A stretch of 64,000 bases of DNA from Omphiscola glabra (taxonomy: Eukaryota > Mollusca > Gastropoda > Lymnaeidae), in assembly GCA_964017045.1 (NCBI GenBank), contig OZ024807.1:19079813-19143812 (forward strand), written 5' to 3'. The notes under the pieces are model-generated. The model was not told the DNA's origin, ran no database searches, and was given only the letters and a program-made list of their open reading frames with translations. This document shows, piece by piece, positions 47,746-59,829 of the stretch; position 1 is the stretch's first letter, and each line of letters starts with the position of its first letter. The translations under genes were made by a program, and so were the position numbers.

Positions 47746-48250
47746 GTCTTGATCTGTGGGTGGGTCAGGGGATAATCCATAATTTATTACGTATCATTTC
47801 AAAATCAAGGTGTGCATTTTGGAGAATAGTTGAATTCATGGTTTTTATTCGACTTTTTGAATGGAGTAAAGACCTTTGTATAGGTCCAGGGAAGCATTAT
47901 GGTGCCAGTTGCATACACAAACTGAATTCACTCCAGTTGCGGGGTGCCCCATGGTAATCATTAGTCACAAGATTATTTTCAACCAAATACTGTAACATTG
48001 ATCAGTGTTAGGGAAGGGGTGCAGAAATTAAGGGTACTTAAGACAGTCGCGCAAATTCAAAATGCAGGGGTGCATTTTGGCGCATACTTAAATTCAATAA
48101 TTCTTTCAAATATGTTTGAAGTGACATTTCAAACTTTCATGTGAGACGCGCCAAAAGTAGCCATAAAATTGATCAAAGACAAATTTAACTCCGCACAAAA
48201 TTCATTCCAGTTGTGGTGCTCTTATGGTTTGCATTTCCCTAGTTTAATAT
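47740..48250. repeat. Two diverged tandem copies of an unnamed repeat
   Basis: 47790-47955 and 48055-48235 share GGTGTGCATTTTGG/GGGGTGCATTTTGG, CACAAA and ATTC[AC]CTCCAGTTG/ATTCATTCCAGTTG, and a final TATGGT/CATGGT. From 48250 to 49440 I see nothing else. Confidence 0.5.
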
Positions 48251-49468
48251 CGCCTATTAAATCTTTATAGTTTCCAGAAAATTTGCAGCGGGCCTCCTAG
48301 ATTTTAAGGGCTTAAAGATGTAATGTGCATATTTTCTTACTTATCTTTTTTCACTGCAAGGTGGAGGAGGACAAAACCAAAAATTGGAATTTCAAACAAC
48401 TATAATTTTTTTCAAATAAGTTATAAATTGCAAGTTAGATATACTGTAAAAAATTGTATTCCCAAATCCACTGAATTTATTTTAATAGACAAATTAGGAT
48501 TAAGAAATTATTCTTAAAAAGTACCAACAAAAAATTGGAAATGGCATGATAATCGAAATGCTAGTTCACTAAAATCTTTGAGCTTTCTGATGAATGCTCA
48601 ACTAAAAAAAAGATTAATTTTAAAAATTCAGTGAAAATAGATGGAGCAATTTTTTTAATTATTTTTATTCTGAAATTAATGAGACAGTAGCAGTTGGGAA
48701 TTTAATAAATATCGGCTAATTTATTTAAACCTCTTTCATTCAGAAAAAATTGTTGTTAAAGTTACACATTTAAAGAAAACACAATCACTTTCGATATATG
48801 AATTGATGAAATGTGCACTAATTGTATGCGCCCGTCAAAATCTTAATATAAAAAAATCTCTCAATGTTCTAAATTAGCATTTTTTTTTTTTAAAAACATT
48901 TATGAAATCGAGTACATTTACGATTATGAGACTAAAAAGGTTTTGAAAAGCCTAATGCCATCGTTTTGAATTAATTTTTTTTTTTAAATTGTTATTTTGT
49001 TGTACATATTTTGCTCTGGTTGGCACTTGTCTTTCCCCGGAGGCAGGGCCCCATCTCCTGGAGATATGCCTGAAAGTAACCCTGTTTGTAATTTTCGTTA
49101 TTATGTATTCTAACAAGTTTATTTGTTTATTGAATGTTGGTTTGCTTGATATTTTTTATGTCTCTATGTATGAACGTGTGATGCTGTAAGAAACTAAGAA
49201 TAGATAGAATCAGGGTAAGACAAATGTGGAGAAAAGCAAACATATTGAATCTACACTCACACATTTGTTTGTTAAGTTTTAATCATAGAAAACATTGCAA
49301 GTTTAAAATGTAAGCAGCTAAAAAATCGTAAGTACTAGAATAGAAGAAAATACTTTTTTTGTAATAATTATATAATAATAATCATACTTCTCATATATTT
49401 GTATGTGCATTTTTGAAAATAAATTATGGCGAAATAGCATCGGCGAATGGTCCCATCCCCATCCGACA

Positions 49469-49939
49469 AGAGGCGTAGCGAGGGGGTTAGGGGTACATAT
49501 GTCCCCGAGCGCCAATGTACAGGGGCGCAAAAATGAGGCTTACAACGTTACATTATAATAAGTAAACAATGGTAATAAAACGGCCATGGGATCGGCTCAG
49601 CAGACGTGTTATCTCATAGCCTACTTATTTTTTCGAATGTCTGTGCGTCAACTGAACTGGATTGTCTCAGCGATATTGCTCTTTTTAACCACTTTTTCGT
49701 AGTTGACCAGTTTGCCAGTGAAAAAAAATATTTTTAAAAATTACTATTGAAACAAGTCTACGACAGTGACTGAGTGGGTCATGTACTATAATCTATAAAT
49801 TAGCTTGTTTAAAAACAATTTTTTATTAAAATTTAAATAGTTTTCCTTTTTCGGTGTAATGTGATTAAACGGGGAAGGGGCTGGGGCGCCACTTTTATAA
49901 TTCGTCCATGGGCGCAAAATTATCAAAGCTATACCTCTG
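49469..49939. mobile_element. Possible non-autonomous DNA transposon
   Basis: Ends AAGAGGCGTAGCGAGG and, inverted, CAGAGGTATAGCTTTG resemble the ends of the MITE at 46623-46792. G/C-rich blocks lie just inside. No target duplication confirmed. Confidence 0.4.
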
Positions 49940-51270
49940 TAATATTTCTTTGTTGGATATTGTCTCAGACAGCACAAGATAATATATCAATATATGGGTT
50001 GGCTTATTGTATTATAACTATATATTAAATTCCAAATTTGATACACACTGTTAATTGGTACCATGCATAGAAACTTTTAAAAATAATTGAATAATGGCTT
50101 TAGACATCAATCGAAAACAGATTTCAAGGGAGTTGAGAAACTGTTAACATTCTTCTGTGGCTAAATATAATTTTAAATCCGATGATGTTCCTGTCTTTTT
50201 AAAATTGGTTTTTTTTTTTACAAATTTATACAAATGTGCTATATCAATGTCGGAAAATTAGGTTCTAGGGCGTTGACACAATGTGGGCACATAATTACAT
50301 AAATATAACCATTTCTCAAAAGTCAAGGAAGTTGGAAAGATGGAAATAGTGGATTTTCTTTGAAACTAGGGACATCGCAAACGTTCCTTTTAGTAAAATA
50401 TATAGTTCAGGTGCGAGGATAAAGCGTGTGCACATATTTGTAAAGGTAAATAAACATTTATATTAGAAATGCATTGTAAACATTTCGTGAAAATGCATTC
50501 AGATTTGAAAAAGATTGGATTTAGAAAGGTAGACCTCTATACATGAACAATTCTTTAATATTTAATGTGTGTTCTATACATGTATAGTTCTTTAATAAAA
50601 AGTCTGATTTAATATCTCATATTTCTATATTTAAAGGATGTGGAACTGTTTCACACTTTTCTTTTGACGATAGAATACATTTTAACCCGATCTAGTTACA
50701 TAAGTAAAAATTGGATTTTTAGATATTGAAACTTCGTAATAACAGGCAGACTGTAGCGCAAAATGTCTTCGCTTATTACTCAGGTCACATTGAGTCATGT
50801 ATTCTAGTTTATAATAAAAATTAACACATTTAAAAAAAAAATTAAACAACGTAACTAACTTTAGGAGAAAAATAACATGATAGTCATAGTAATTGTAACA
50901 TAACAATTGGCAGCTAAGTAATTAGGATACGAAATGTAATACTATTGACAGAAGTACAGTTATTAAACCATAATAATGTTAAAAATATTCTAAAAATATA
51001 ATAACGATATAACTCAATTAATTTACAATGTTTAATATATTTTAAAATTCTTCGGATTTCTCAACTAATGTTTTTTTAAAATTGCAATAAATCGCACTAT
51101 TTATTTTTCCAAACATTTCATGGTCTAATTTTCTTTTATAGATAACAATTAATAAATTGCTATACAGAAAAAAAACAGAATAAAATTCACTAAATTAATA
51201 TTAATTTGTAATGAACAACCCGAAATTTTATTGATAATACATTTTTATGTGTCATTGTTAATATATATAA
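49940..51270. other. AT-rich stretch without recognisable gene
   Basis: Nothing supported on either strand. Confidence 0.45.
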
Positions 51271-51276
51271 ACTAGT

Positions 51277-51700
51277 TGTCAAGTATGGGAGTTCGTTAGT
51301 TAGTGTTGCGATTGAATGTCATGTTTATTACGCGCGGTGTGTGTTAGTTAAATAATGAACGCTCTTCCCGCGCTTGACTGAATGACGTATTTTTATGTTA
51401 ACTGTGACGTATTGTCTAGTCTGCATTTTGACGTAAGTTTTAGTCGTGCAGCAGTATTGAGTGGAACGTTGTGGAAGAAAGATGTGTTTCAAGTAGGTCT
51501 GATAGCGAGCTGCGCTATGTCATAATATATTCATGTGTCTATTGATGTTCCAGCCTCTATTCGTAATTGGTTATTAAAGTTATAGTTATTAGGAAAAAGG
51601 ACGTGAGTTTGTTCAGTAATATTAGCAATATTAAGACCTATTACAACGTGTTGTGGGAACTTGAATAATTACTCAATCAAGAAGAGCTGAGGAGTTGACA
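51277..51700 (+). mobile_element. Solo LTR, 424 bp
   Basis: Starts TGTCAAGTATGGGAG, ends GAGTTGACA, alignable over its whole length with 38013-38445. Flanks CTAGT and CAAGT differ at one of five bases. Contains TGACGTA three times. It lies about 190 bp past gene D's stop, in the opposite orientation. Confidence 0.7.
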
Positions 51701-51886
51701 CAAGTAACAAAAAACTGTAACATGCAATCGTGCATATCTTTGGAGAAGACAAACTAAATAGAATTGCTTGCACCCTTGCAATAAATGAATGGTGATAAGA
51801 ATCGGTAGTGGGTATGATTTTAATACTAACCAATATTGTGTATGACAGGATATTTATTTTCCCGCTTTCTGAATATCATCATACAA

Positions 51887-52260
51887 TCAGAATGTATAAC
51901 AAGGCTTGATATAACCATCATTGTACAGCATGATGTTAGCAAGCAATGTCTTGCTTTTCGGGGTGTTACCCTGTGCCTTGACGAAACACGGTTTCGGAGT
52001 CAACGACTGACGCGCGCCTCCTCTACACGGGATATCATTCCATTCAACCTGGTTTAAGACCGGCATGCCGCTGTTGACGTACATACGTGCCATGGCACGC
52101 CCCATTGAACAGTACAGCTCCTCGTCCCGGGCCTTCTCTTGAAGCGTGACCAGACTTTCGAAGCGGTTGCAGTTGTCGTCATCGTCCAAGCCGTTTTGAA
52201 TGGTGCAAGGTGTCCAAGTGGGAAGCACTGATGTGGGACGTCGCTTCTTGGACTTTCTCG
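51887..52260 (-). CDS. Gene D cytoplasmic tail exon
   Basis: 374 nt from acceptor CCTGCAG to the stop at 51887. It encodes RKSKKRR, then an acidic DDDDN patch, ELYCSM, RMYVNS (a YxN motif) and a C-terminal [15 protein letters not shown] content is clearly above the flanks. A second open frame at 52054-52284 is only a shadow. Confidence 0.75.
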
Positions 52261-53982
52261 CTGCAGGTTAAAACGAAAGCACAAATTGAATGTACTATGT
52301 CATATCTGTTTCATCTGTTTCTTTACAATATATTGTTTAGAGAACAGCCAGATGGTTAGAAAAAAATTATATAATTGCATTTTTTCTTAGGCGATTTTAA
52401 ATTATACAATCGTCAAAAATGTATCTTTGCCATCAAGAAAATAATTTTTTACGTGTGTGAAAATCTTCGAATGCCACAGCACTTTATTTTTTAAGCAAAG
52501 AAATTAATTTTTACAATATACTACTAATAAAAACAAATTAAAATAAAAAAATATTTCCAATTTAATTTGTTTATTTGTTTTTTTTTAATTATAAAATAAA
52601 TTTCCTAGTTACTCTCAATTGATTTAATAATGGTGTCTTTTTTCAATTTAAATATATTGTTGCGATTTTTGCTTTTTATTCGCCACATTTGTTGATATCT
52701 TGGAAAACTTTTGCCCACCTTGCTCTAGAAATGATTGGTCAAAGTTACGCAACGTTCAGACGTCAAGTAAGTTAACACTTAACACAATGTTCTCGTGTCA
52801 TGTTAGGGCCACGCACTGGAAAGACGTACATTTTTGTACACCAATTAAAACTGATATCAAATGTGGCCAATCTATCCGCTGCGCAAAGTCATGATATTTT
52901 ATTTGTCATATAAGGAAAAACACGAACCTGGATCTCCGGATCCAGGCATTTCCTATTGTCCCAAAAAACGTTTCTTCCACATTACACAATATCAGAAACA
53001 TATCCTTAAAAAAGTTTGTATTTTTCTTTAAATCCTTCTTAAGAAGTGACATCTCAATCTTTATGACACACTACATCTAATTACTACATTGAAAAATAGA
53101 ACAGTGAAGTAAAGATTACATACCACTACACAAGCAGAACACGATCACTGCTACAATCGGTATTACCAGAACCAAGGCTGCCAATGGCGCGATGATATGT
53201 AGCATGCCTAAAATGTCCGTTTTCGCTGATTGTGAGTTGTTTGCGTTATCTGTTATGTGAAACAATATGCAATACTTAAAGATCATAGATAAGATAATTC
53301 TAAATTGTATACATTTTTACTTTTTTTAAAAACTAATTTGATTAAACATCGATTTACTGTGATCATTTTTAACGTAATTCTTTAAAAAAAAAAGAAAAGG
53401 AAAGAAACAAATTAATAAAGTGGTTTTTATTTATTTATTTTATATTTATGTTGTAACGTCACATTGAAAACTAGCAATTTACTCAAATATAATTTGTAAA
53501 TGTAAAAAAAAACAACAAAAAACAATCACTTTATACTAAGTATTCAATTAAGTTATATACATTTATTAAGACTGTTTGGGTCTTACCTCTGATTGACGAT
53601 GCCGTAATATTGTTTACAGTCAATGACATCGACGTTGTTATTAGTTTTTTCTCTCCATTCTTTGTGGCTTCTTCAAAGGACAATGAATTACAAACAAAAG
53701 TGTGAAAATTAACGTTGTATTATTGATAAAAACACTTTTAAAAAATACAAGTATTTAATTAAAACTGTAGTGAGGTGGTTTATAATACGAACTTTTTGTA
53801 GAGTACTACATTTAAATGAATAAATAAAATAAATATATAATTTGTCCGATCATCAGCAATGACTGAAATTTTCAAGACTCAATAACTGTGAATAGTGGCC
53901 TATGTAGAGTTTGATTCGCTTGGGCGGTCCGTAATTTTGCTGTCCCTTATTAATGATCATCCCACCACATTTATAATTCACA

Positions 53983-54077
<95 letters not shown>

Positions 54078-55669
54078 TTGTATATAAATGAGATTGAAAG
54101 AAAATTGCGCCCCAAATAAGTGCCAAAATGGGAAAAACAACTCCCTCCGTTCCCTATTATTACTCTCGTGTCTGCGGAGGCTACAAGGAATAGTAATTTC
54201 TAAAATAATAAATAGGACGTGAAGCCATCCCGGTTATTTCGGGTATAACTTAAAAATGTTTTTTTTGTGCTTTTTTTAAGGAAGAAACATTTGGTCAATA
54301 ATATACATATATATACATATATATATATATATGTTGTTTTTAAAAATGATATTCTTATGTTGAAAAATCAATATTTTTAATTAGGTATTTTTTCCTTGTG
54401 TTATTTTTAAAAACATTTCAAGGAGATGAGTCGAATTGTACCTTCTGCTGTTGAGGGCATTAATTTGTCATTATGGATCTTGATGCTCTGTCGTTGAAGG
54501 TTTAATTTATGAGTCACGTAATTTTCACGAAAATTGTAACCAGAGCCGATTTTAACATAGATGACTGACAGTGTCGGGTCCACATGTGTCATCGTGACAT
54601 TCAGGTGGTAGCGGAACATCGAACTTGCGTCTCTTCGACTGGTCAAGCAGGTGTTAGTTTTGCACGTTCCGCTTGTCACCCACTCGTCTGCGTAAGATAA
54701 CGCCAAAATTTTAATTCCCAGTGATACTTCCACACACAGTTGTATAGACACAGAGCTCACGTTGTGTCTGGTTGTATGCACGAGTCGGTCATCTGAGTCA
54801 CAAATCTGAGGAGGGCCTGTGTTTGAAAAGAGAATATAAAATGAGATTATTTCAAAACCTTAAATAAAGCTGATCTTAATGAAGATCGGGTAATTTTTAT
54901 CGACATACGTTAGTAACGAAATAGGACAACATGATTTCTAAGTAGACTTAAATTGTAGCATATTGGTTTTAATTAGATAGATACTTCAGTTAAAAGTATT
55001 ACTTTTATACTAATCATATGCGTGTATTTAAGTAAAATTATAATATAATATAACAGTCCTGTCATAAACAAAATACATCTGAAATAAAAATTTAAATTAC
55101 AGCATAGGTTTAATTAGACTAAAATTTGCAGATAAATTTTACAGACGTACAGTTATTCACAGAGATCCCCATCGTTTGTTCAGAACTACTTAAGATTTGG
55201 CTCTTCTCTTTCCCATTAAGGGGAGACTTTATTCTGTTCACCAAACACACATATGTTCCCATGTCCTGGCATCTGATGACAGGAAAGTGGTAGGCGATTC
55301 TCGTGTCGTGTTCCGTCAAGTTCAGTGGACGTCTTCTATTTCTGTCATCAAATAATGTCATTGAATATGGTTTGTCCACTTCCTCACATATGAGGTGTAG
55401 CCCTTGTTGATTCTTGCTCACGGCAACAAAATGGTTTTTCTTGCTTGAATCAAATTTCGCCTCATCTATGGGACCTGGGTTCAACAAAATGTGACTGCTT
55501 TAAATACTTAATTTAAAAAAATGTTAACATGTTACAAAATTCTTAAAAGATATAACTTTTTATAGTGAATAAAATGTATTTAATATATTTTTATAAAATA
55601 ATTTGTCAATACCTAACTTTGTATATTCTTGCTCGGGACAAATCAAAACTTATATTACGTTTGGTTTTT

Positions 55670-55738
<69 letters not shown>

Positions 55739-56236
55739 ATTTATTATATGTTTATATTTTTACATTTATTCTATTCATATACCGGGTACTCCCTTTATAT
55801 TTCGTAAAAGGTTCTTTAAATAATTAGATCAAATTCTAAAAATCTCCATTTCATAGACAGCTATGCGTAAGTCATTACACTATTTTGAGCAAGAAATACA
55901 TACATTTGATGGCTATTTCAGCAGTGATATTTTTACTTTCATGAATGTTCCCTGCCCAGCACGTAAACGAACCGGCTTGGTTGCAGCCAATATTCTTTAT
56001 GTAATGATCAACTTCCGTGACACTTGTGTCTGGGTGTGCATCTTTTCTCACCACCGTTTTTCTTTTGTCGGTGATAACGACATACGGAGCAGGCAGTCCA
56101 CTGGCGTCACACATGAACCGAATGTTGGAACCTGGTGGCAGCGTTAGGGCATTGCTTTTAATCAGGTCATAGGTTTCTATTTGTTCTGAACTTCTGATTT
56201 CAACTGCGACTAACGTGAAGCTGTTAATCTTGATTT
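51887..56236 (-). CDS. Gene D: divergent two-Ig receptor with a third tail type (5' exon not found)
   Basis: Exons, in transcript order: 55904-56236, 55151-55474, 54442-54816, 53587-53670, 53124-53249, 51887-52260. They sum to 1616 nt and stay in frame if a phase-1 signal exon precedes, giving 538 residues without it. Both Ig-like domains keep the extra cysteine ([22 protein letters not shown]) and the split Cys codons at their ends. The third domain has CPPQICD, LCVEV, GTC-x4-C and KIGSGYN, but a longer C-terminal extension. The membrane span ([21 protein letters not shown]) and tail are unrelated to those of A and C. The tail starts RKSKKRR and has RMYVNS and LYNDGY but no ITIM or ITAM. I found no signal exon on the minus strand up to about 58.4 kb, nor at the donor-like sites I tried beyond that; it may lie further right. 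Confidence 0.8.
53124..53249 (-). CDS. Gene D transmembrane exon
   Basis: 126 nt, phase 1-1, acceptor ATAACAG, donor G|GTATGT. About 25 hydrophobic residues ending FCLCSG. A proline lies in mid-span and there are no charges. Confidence 0.8.
53587..53670 (-). CDS. Gene D stalk exon
   Basis: 84 nt, phase 1-1, acceptor TTGAAG, donor G|GTAAGA. Encodes a polar stretch ([15 protein letters not shown]) before the membrane exon. Confidence 0.68.
53986..54074. repeat. (AT)n microsatellite
   Basis: Nearly 90 bp perfect, in the third-domain/stalk intron of gene D. Confidence 0.95.
54442..54816 (-). CDS. Gene D third ectodomain exon
   Basis: 375 nt, acceptor AACACAG, donor G|GTACAATT, phase 1. About 13 residues longer than in A and C, and unlike theirs it leaves in phase 1, so the stalk was built differently. 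Four cysteines are conserved. Confidence 0.75.
55151..55474 (-). CDS. Gene D Ig-like domain 2 exon
   Basis: 324 nt, phase 1-1, acceptor AACCCAG, donor T|GTACGT. LICEEVD and [11 protein letters not shown], ending SVNN plus split Cys codon. Confidence 0.82.
55673..55739. repeat. (TA)n(GA)n compound microsatellite
   Basis: In the Ig1-Ig2 intron of gene D. Confidence 0.95.
55904..56236 (-). CDS. Gene D Ig-like domain 1 exon
   Basis: 333 nt, phase 1-1, acceptor TTGAAAG, donor [17 protein letters not shown] and [14 protein letters not shown] mark the Ig fold; ends IKC with a split Cys codon. Confidence 0.82.
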
Positions 56237-56355
56237 CTTTCAAAAAGAAAAGGTCAAATGTTGTACACAATAATGCAAAATGAGGAAAATTTGATATTAG
56301 TCTATTTGCCTAATCCTTTTTTGTGTTGTTTTATTTTCCTAAGCCATGGAAGGCA

Positions 56356-56520
<165 letters not shown>

Positions 56521-57119
56521 ACAATCTATCTTGGGGTCAGTGTGTCTATTATCTATGTATCTTATATATAAATAAATAAATGTTTATCTGTCTTTCTGTT
56601 TGTTTGTCTGTAATTTTTACAATCTATTATTTAAATGTGCCCATCTCATTACAATACCTTTTACTGAAGAACAATTTCCATATAATAACAAAGTCCATGA
56701 TGCTAAAATAATGCAGGGCAAATTCATCTTCCTTTTCTTTTCTTCCTTTGACTCGAGATTTACATTGTCTCTTCTTTTGTTGCGTGTTTTTTTTCCTTCT
56801 GTTTTCTAAAGCCAAAAAAAAATAAAAATGACGGTCACGCTAAAAATTCTTTCTAAAAAAAAAAAAAAAGAATACAATAAGTCAGCGGTTTTCAAGAAAA
56901 ATATTAAACTAACATCTGCCGTGGGGATTAGTTTCTAGAGTATCGACCTTGAAATAAAGTATTGAACATAATGATTTAAACGATGACAAAACTTATGACT
57001 CACTATGATTCAAACTACTAGTTCTTGTTCAAGTGCTGCTCAACTACATTTATGTTTGTATTTTTCTATTTATAAATTTCTTTTTTTTTTTAAATAAAAC
57101 ATCAGTATTGATAGTAATT

Positions 57120-57532
57120 TTCTAATCGGGTAACGGGATCAAACCGGCATCGGGGTCCTATCAGGAAATGGGATCCTATCACAGAAGAGAATCCCACTGG
57201 GAAACTGGATACTATTGGGATCAGGATCCCACTCGGATCGGAATCTTATCGAAAAACGTAAAACCAAACCGAGACCGGTACCCCAACGGTATCGGGATCC
57301 GACAGCTATCGAGATCCCACCGGTATCATTATCCCACTGGTATCGATATACCACCGGGATCGTGGTCATACCGAATTTGTGATCGCAAGGGATTGGAATC
57401 CAACCAGGAAACGGTATATTAACGGGAGCTGGATACCGATGGGATTCGGAGCCCATCCGGGATCTAAATAATTATATAGAAGTTCCTTCATTCCGAATGC
57501 CATCCCGGCAAAATGCCGGGTATATCCGCTAG
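57120..57532 (+). mobile_element. Helitron 3' part with internal GGATCCCA minisatellite
   Basis: A perfect 7-bp stem, CCCGGCA-AAA-TGCCGGG (57504-57520), is followed by eight bases and CTAG with T after it, a textbook Helitron 3' end. Before it, 57120-57470 is a quasi-palindromic array of GGGATCC/CCACTGG/TATCG phrases. The 5' TC end was not located. Confidence 0.65.
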
Positions 57533-57539
57533 TTTTATA

Positions 57540-58280
57540 TAAAACAATGTGTATCCTTATTTTTGTAATCAATATTTTTCTTTAAATTATATCTTAGCTA
57601 AAATAAACAGCCTACAGGTTGTTTGAAACTGGGGATTTTTTTTATTTTAAAGAATGTTTTAAATGAGTGGAAAGTGCGCAACAGTTTGTTTGTTTGATGT
57701 TTTTTTTTAAATTGACAATACTGATATTCCTATTTTTAAAGAAACTGTTTTTTAACAATGAGTAATCCTACAGCGGCGTATCTCTGGCTTTTAAGTACGG
57801 AGGTTACTCGGTTAATACATTTAACCACGGACCGATGCCACGTGCATTTAAGTATTTTATTTTTATTTAAACTTTCATCCTCATGTTTTGCAGACCAGCA
57901 ATTTAGGGCTCGCTGACCGGAAACGAAAGATTTGGGTGTCGGTCAGTTGAGAAACACTGCCCTACTACATCGTCGATTAAAATGAATATTTATTTGTAAG
58001 TTTTAAAAGAGCAGAAAAATAAGCTTTTAGTGTAATATCTTTTATTAAAAATTACATTATTTTTCAGCAAGCTTAAAAACGACATACACTTTAATTGAAC
58101 GAACAAACAAATCTGCTTTTTTTTGCTATTTTTGTTTTACAATCAACCGACATATAAACTTAGGAAAGAAAAACATCGGAAAGGTTTGGAAACGTCCAAT
58201 GAGAAACAGTGTCTTTAAAAAATATTTTAGAGACATTTTGAGGTACATTGGGGGTGAGGAGTGGGGATGACGGATGTACG
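57540..58280. other. Intergenic stretch, possible hAT remnant
   Basis: GTTGAGAAACACTG at 57945-57958 is a hAT-like end (complement CAGTGTTTCTCAAC). No partner end was found, and no gene. Confidence 0.4.
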
Positions 58281-58289
58281 TGCTCGTAA

Positions 58290-58640
58290 GTCAGATTAAC
58301 ATGTGGCAACGGACGTGAATTAAGGGGACATAAGCCAGTTTTCGTAAGTCGAATGGAAGTAAGTTAAGTGGGTTTAAGTTTTGGGGACATATTTCAATTC
58401 ACGTCACGCGATTTTACATACGTCAAGTAGACATAAGTCAAGTAGACATAAGTCAATTAGACATAAGTCAAGTACACATAAGTCAAGTAGACATAAGTCA
58501 AGTAGACATAAGTCAAGTAGACATAAGTCAAGTAGACATAAGTCAAGTAGACATAAGTCAAGTAGACATATGTCAAGCATGCACATATTAAGTGGACGTA
58601 AGTCAATCTGTGGAGTAAGTCAAAAGGGCGTCAGGTAAAG
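58290..58640. repeat. 15-bp minisatellite (AGTAGACATAAGTCA)
   Basis: A regular core at 58432-58575 with degenerate edges on both sides. A short relative (GGACGCAAGTCAAGTAGATA) lies at 59628-59648. His-Lys-Ser-Ser repeat peptides are spurious. Confidence 0.85.
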
Positions 58641-59710
58641 TTTTGTATGTCACTCCATGACGTATAGTGATGGAATAATTCTTCAATATTTTTTTTCTTT
58701 CCAACCAAAAATATTAAATAATTGTTTTCTGAAACTATTTTCTTGCTATATAATGTGATTAAGAATATAAGTCTTGAACTTTGTACTTCAGTCAATAAAA
58801 TATAATCAGTAAAATAAAAACACACATTGTAGTCGATCGAAATTTTGTCGATAAATTGACTAATTTGTTGACTCTGTAGTGGGATATATGATTCATAAAC
58901 TTATTCGTTATGATTCAACAAAATTTTAAGGAAATTATCTTCAGAAATGTATTTTATCTAACTATATATGTAAAAAAAGTATTCATAATTGTGTTATGAA
59001 CAATTGGGTCTTTAAGTTTAAGACTTTTATCAATTTGACATTGAGAAATATGTTGAAAGAAAGCCTAATTTTTCTACATGTTAAAGAATCAGACAATTTA
59101 TTTAATCAGCTGTTTTTTTTATTGTTTTTTTTTTGTCGTGTGAATGTTTTGTTTAGAAAAGATATTACCAAAATTACCCTTTTATAAATAGATCAAACAT
59201 CAGTTTTCAAAATCGTACTTTGTTTTGTCTTCTTTCCGGTTCATCCTTATCCTATATTTCATACTTCCTTTTCGTCTTAGAGCACTTTCAAACAGGGATT
59301 CTTAAACTTGTTGGCAGTGCTGAATTTTCTCCCCCATCCCCATCCCTCTATCTCGGTTACAAAGATTTCCCGAATCCCATTTTGATTAGGAAATATTTAC
59401 CGTCTTCTGGTTAAAAAAACATTTGCATCATGAATAGGTTTGCCCTATTTTAAATTCAAAATATTAATATTTTTGTATGGTATCCGAAATATAGATTCGT
59501 GGAAGAGCTATAATAGTTTTTTTTTTTGTTGTTTTTGTTAAATTAAATTTTGTTCATGTATCTGATGTTTTTTTTTGCCCTTTTATGTTGCTTATTTTTA
59601 ATATGTGCCAATGGACTTAAGTAAAGTGGACGCAAGTCAAGTAGATACGACACTTTTACACAACCTTTTTACCTCTCATTATATCATACTTATTTTCACA
59701 TTTTTTATAG
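58640..59710. other. AT-rich stretch without recognisable gene
   Basis: Nothing supported except the minisatellite relative near 59630. Confidence 0.4.
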
Positions 59711-59716
59711 ATTTCA

Positions 59717-59826
59717 TTAGTTTGAGTTTTTACTCCAAAACGAAATGGCTCTTTCGGCGCCCATAGTCACCACCTCTGTAAACTTGGACGTGCAGCCATC
59801 CCTGGGGAAGAACGTCTGCTCTAACA
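59717..59826 (-). CDS. Candidate terminal exon of an unidentified gene
   Basis: After acceptor ATTTTTAG the minus strand is open for 35 codons to TAA, reading EQTFFPRDGCTSKFTEVV, then TMGAERAISFW. It is locally GC-richer than its surroundings and has a protein-like composition. The opposite strand is open too (59745-59969). No other exon or family was recognised. Confidence 0.3.
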
Positions 59827-59829
59827 CTA

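Noticed and set aside
52054..52284. Second minus-strand frame over the gene D tail
   Set aside because: The splice phase from the membrane exon selects the other frame, which alone reads through to 51887 with a basic stop-transfer.
58381..58638. His/Lys/Ser-rich repeat protein
   Set aside because: Translation of a 15-bp minisatellite; both strands are open, with no splice or start context.
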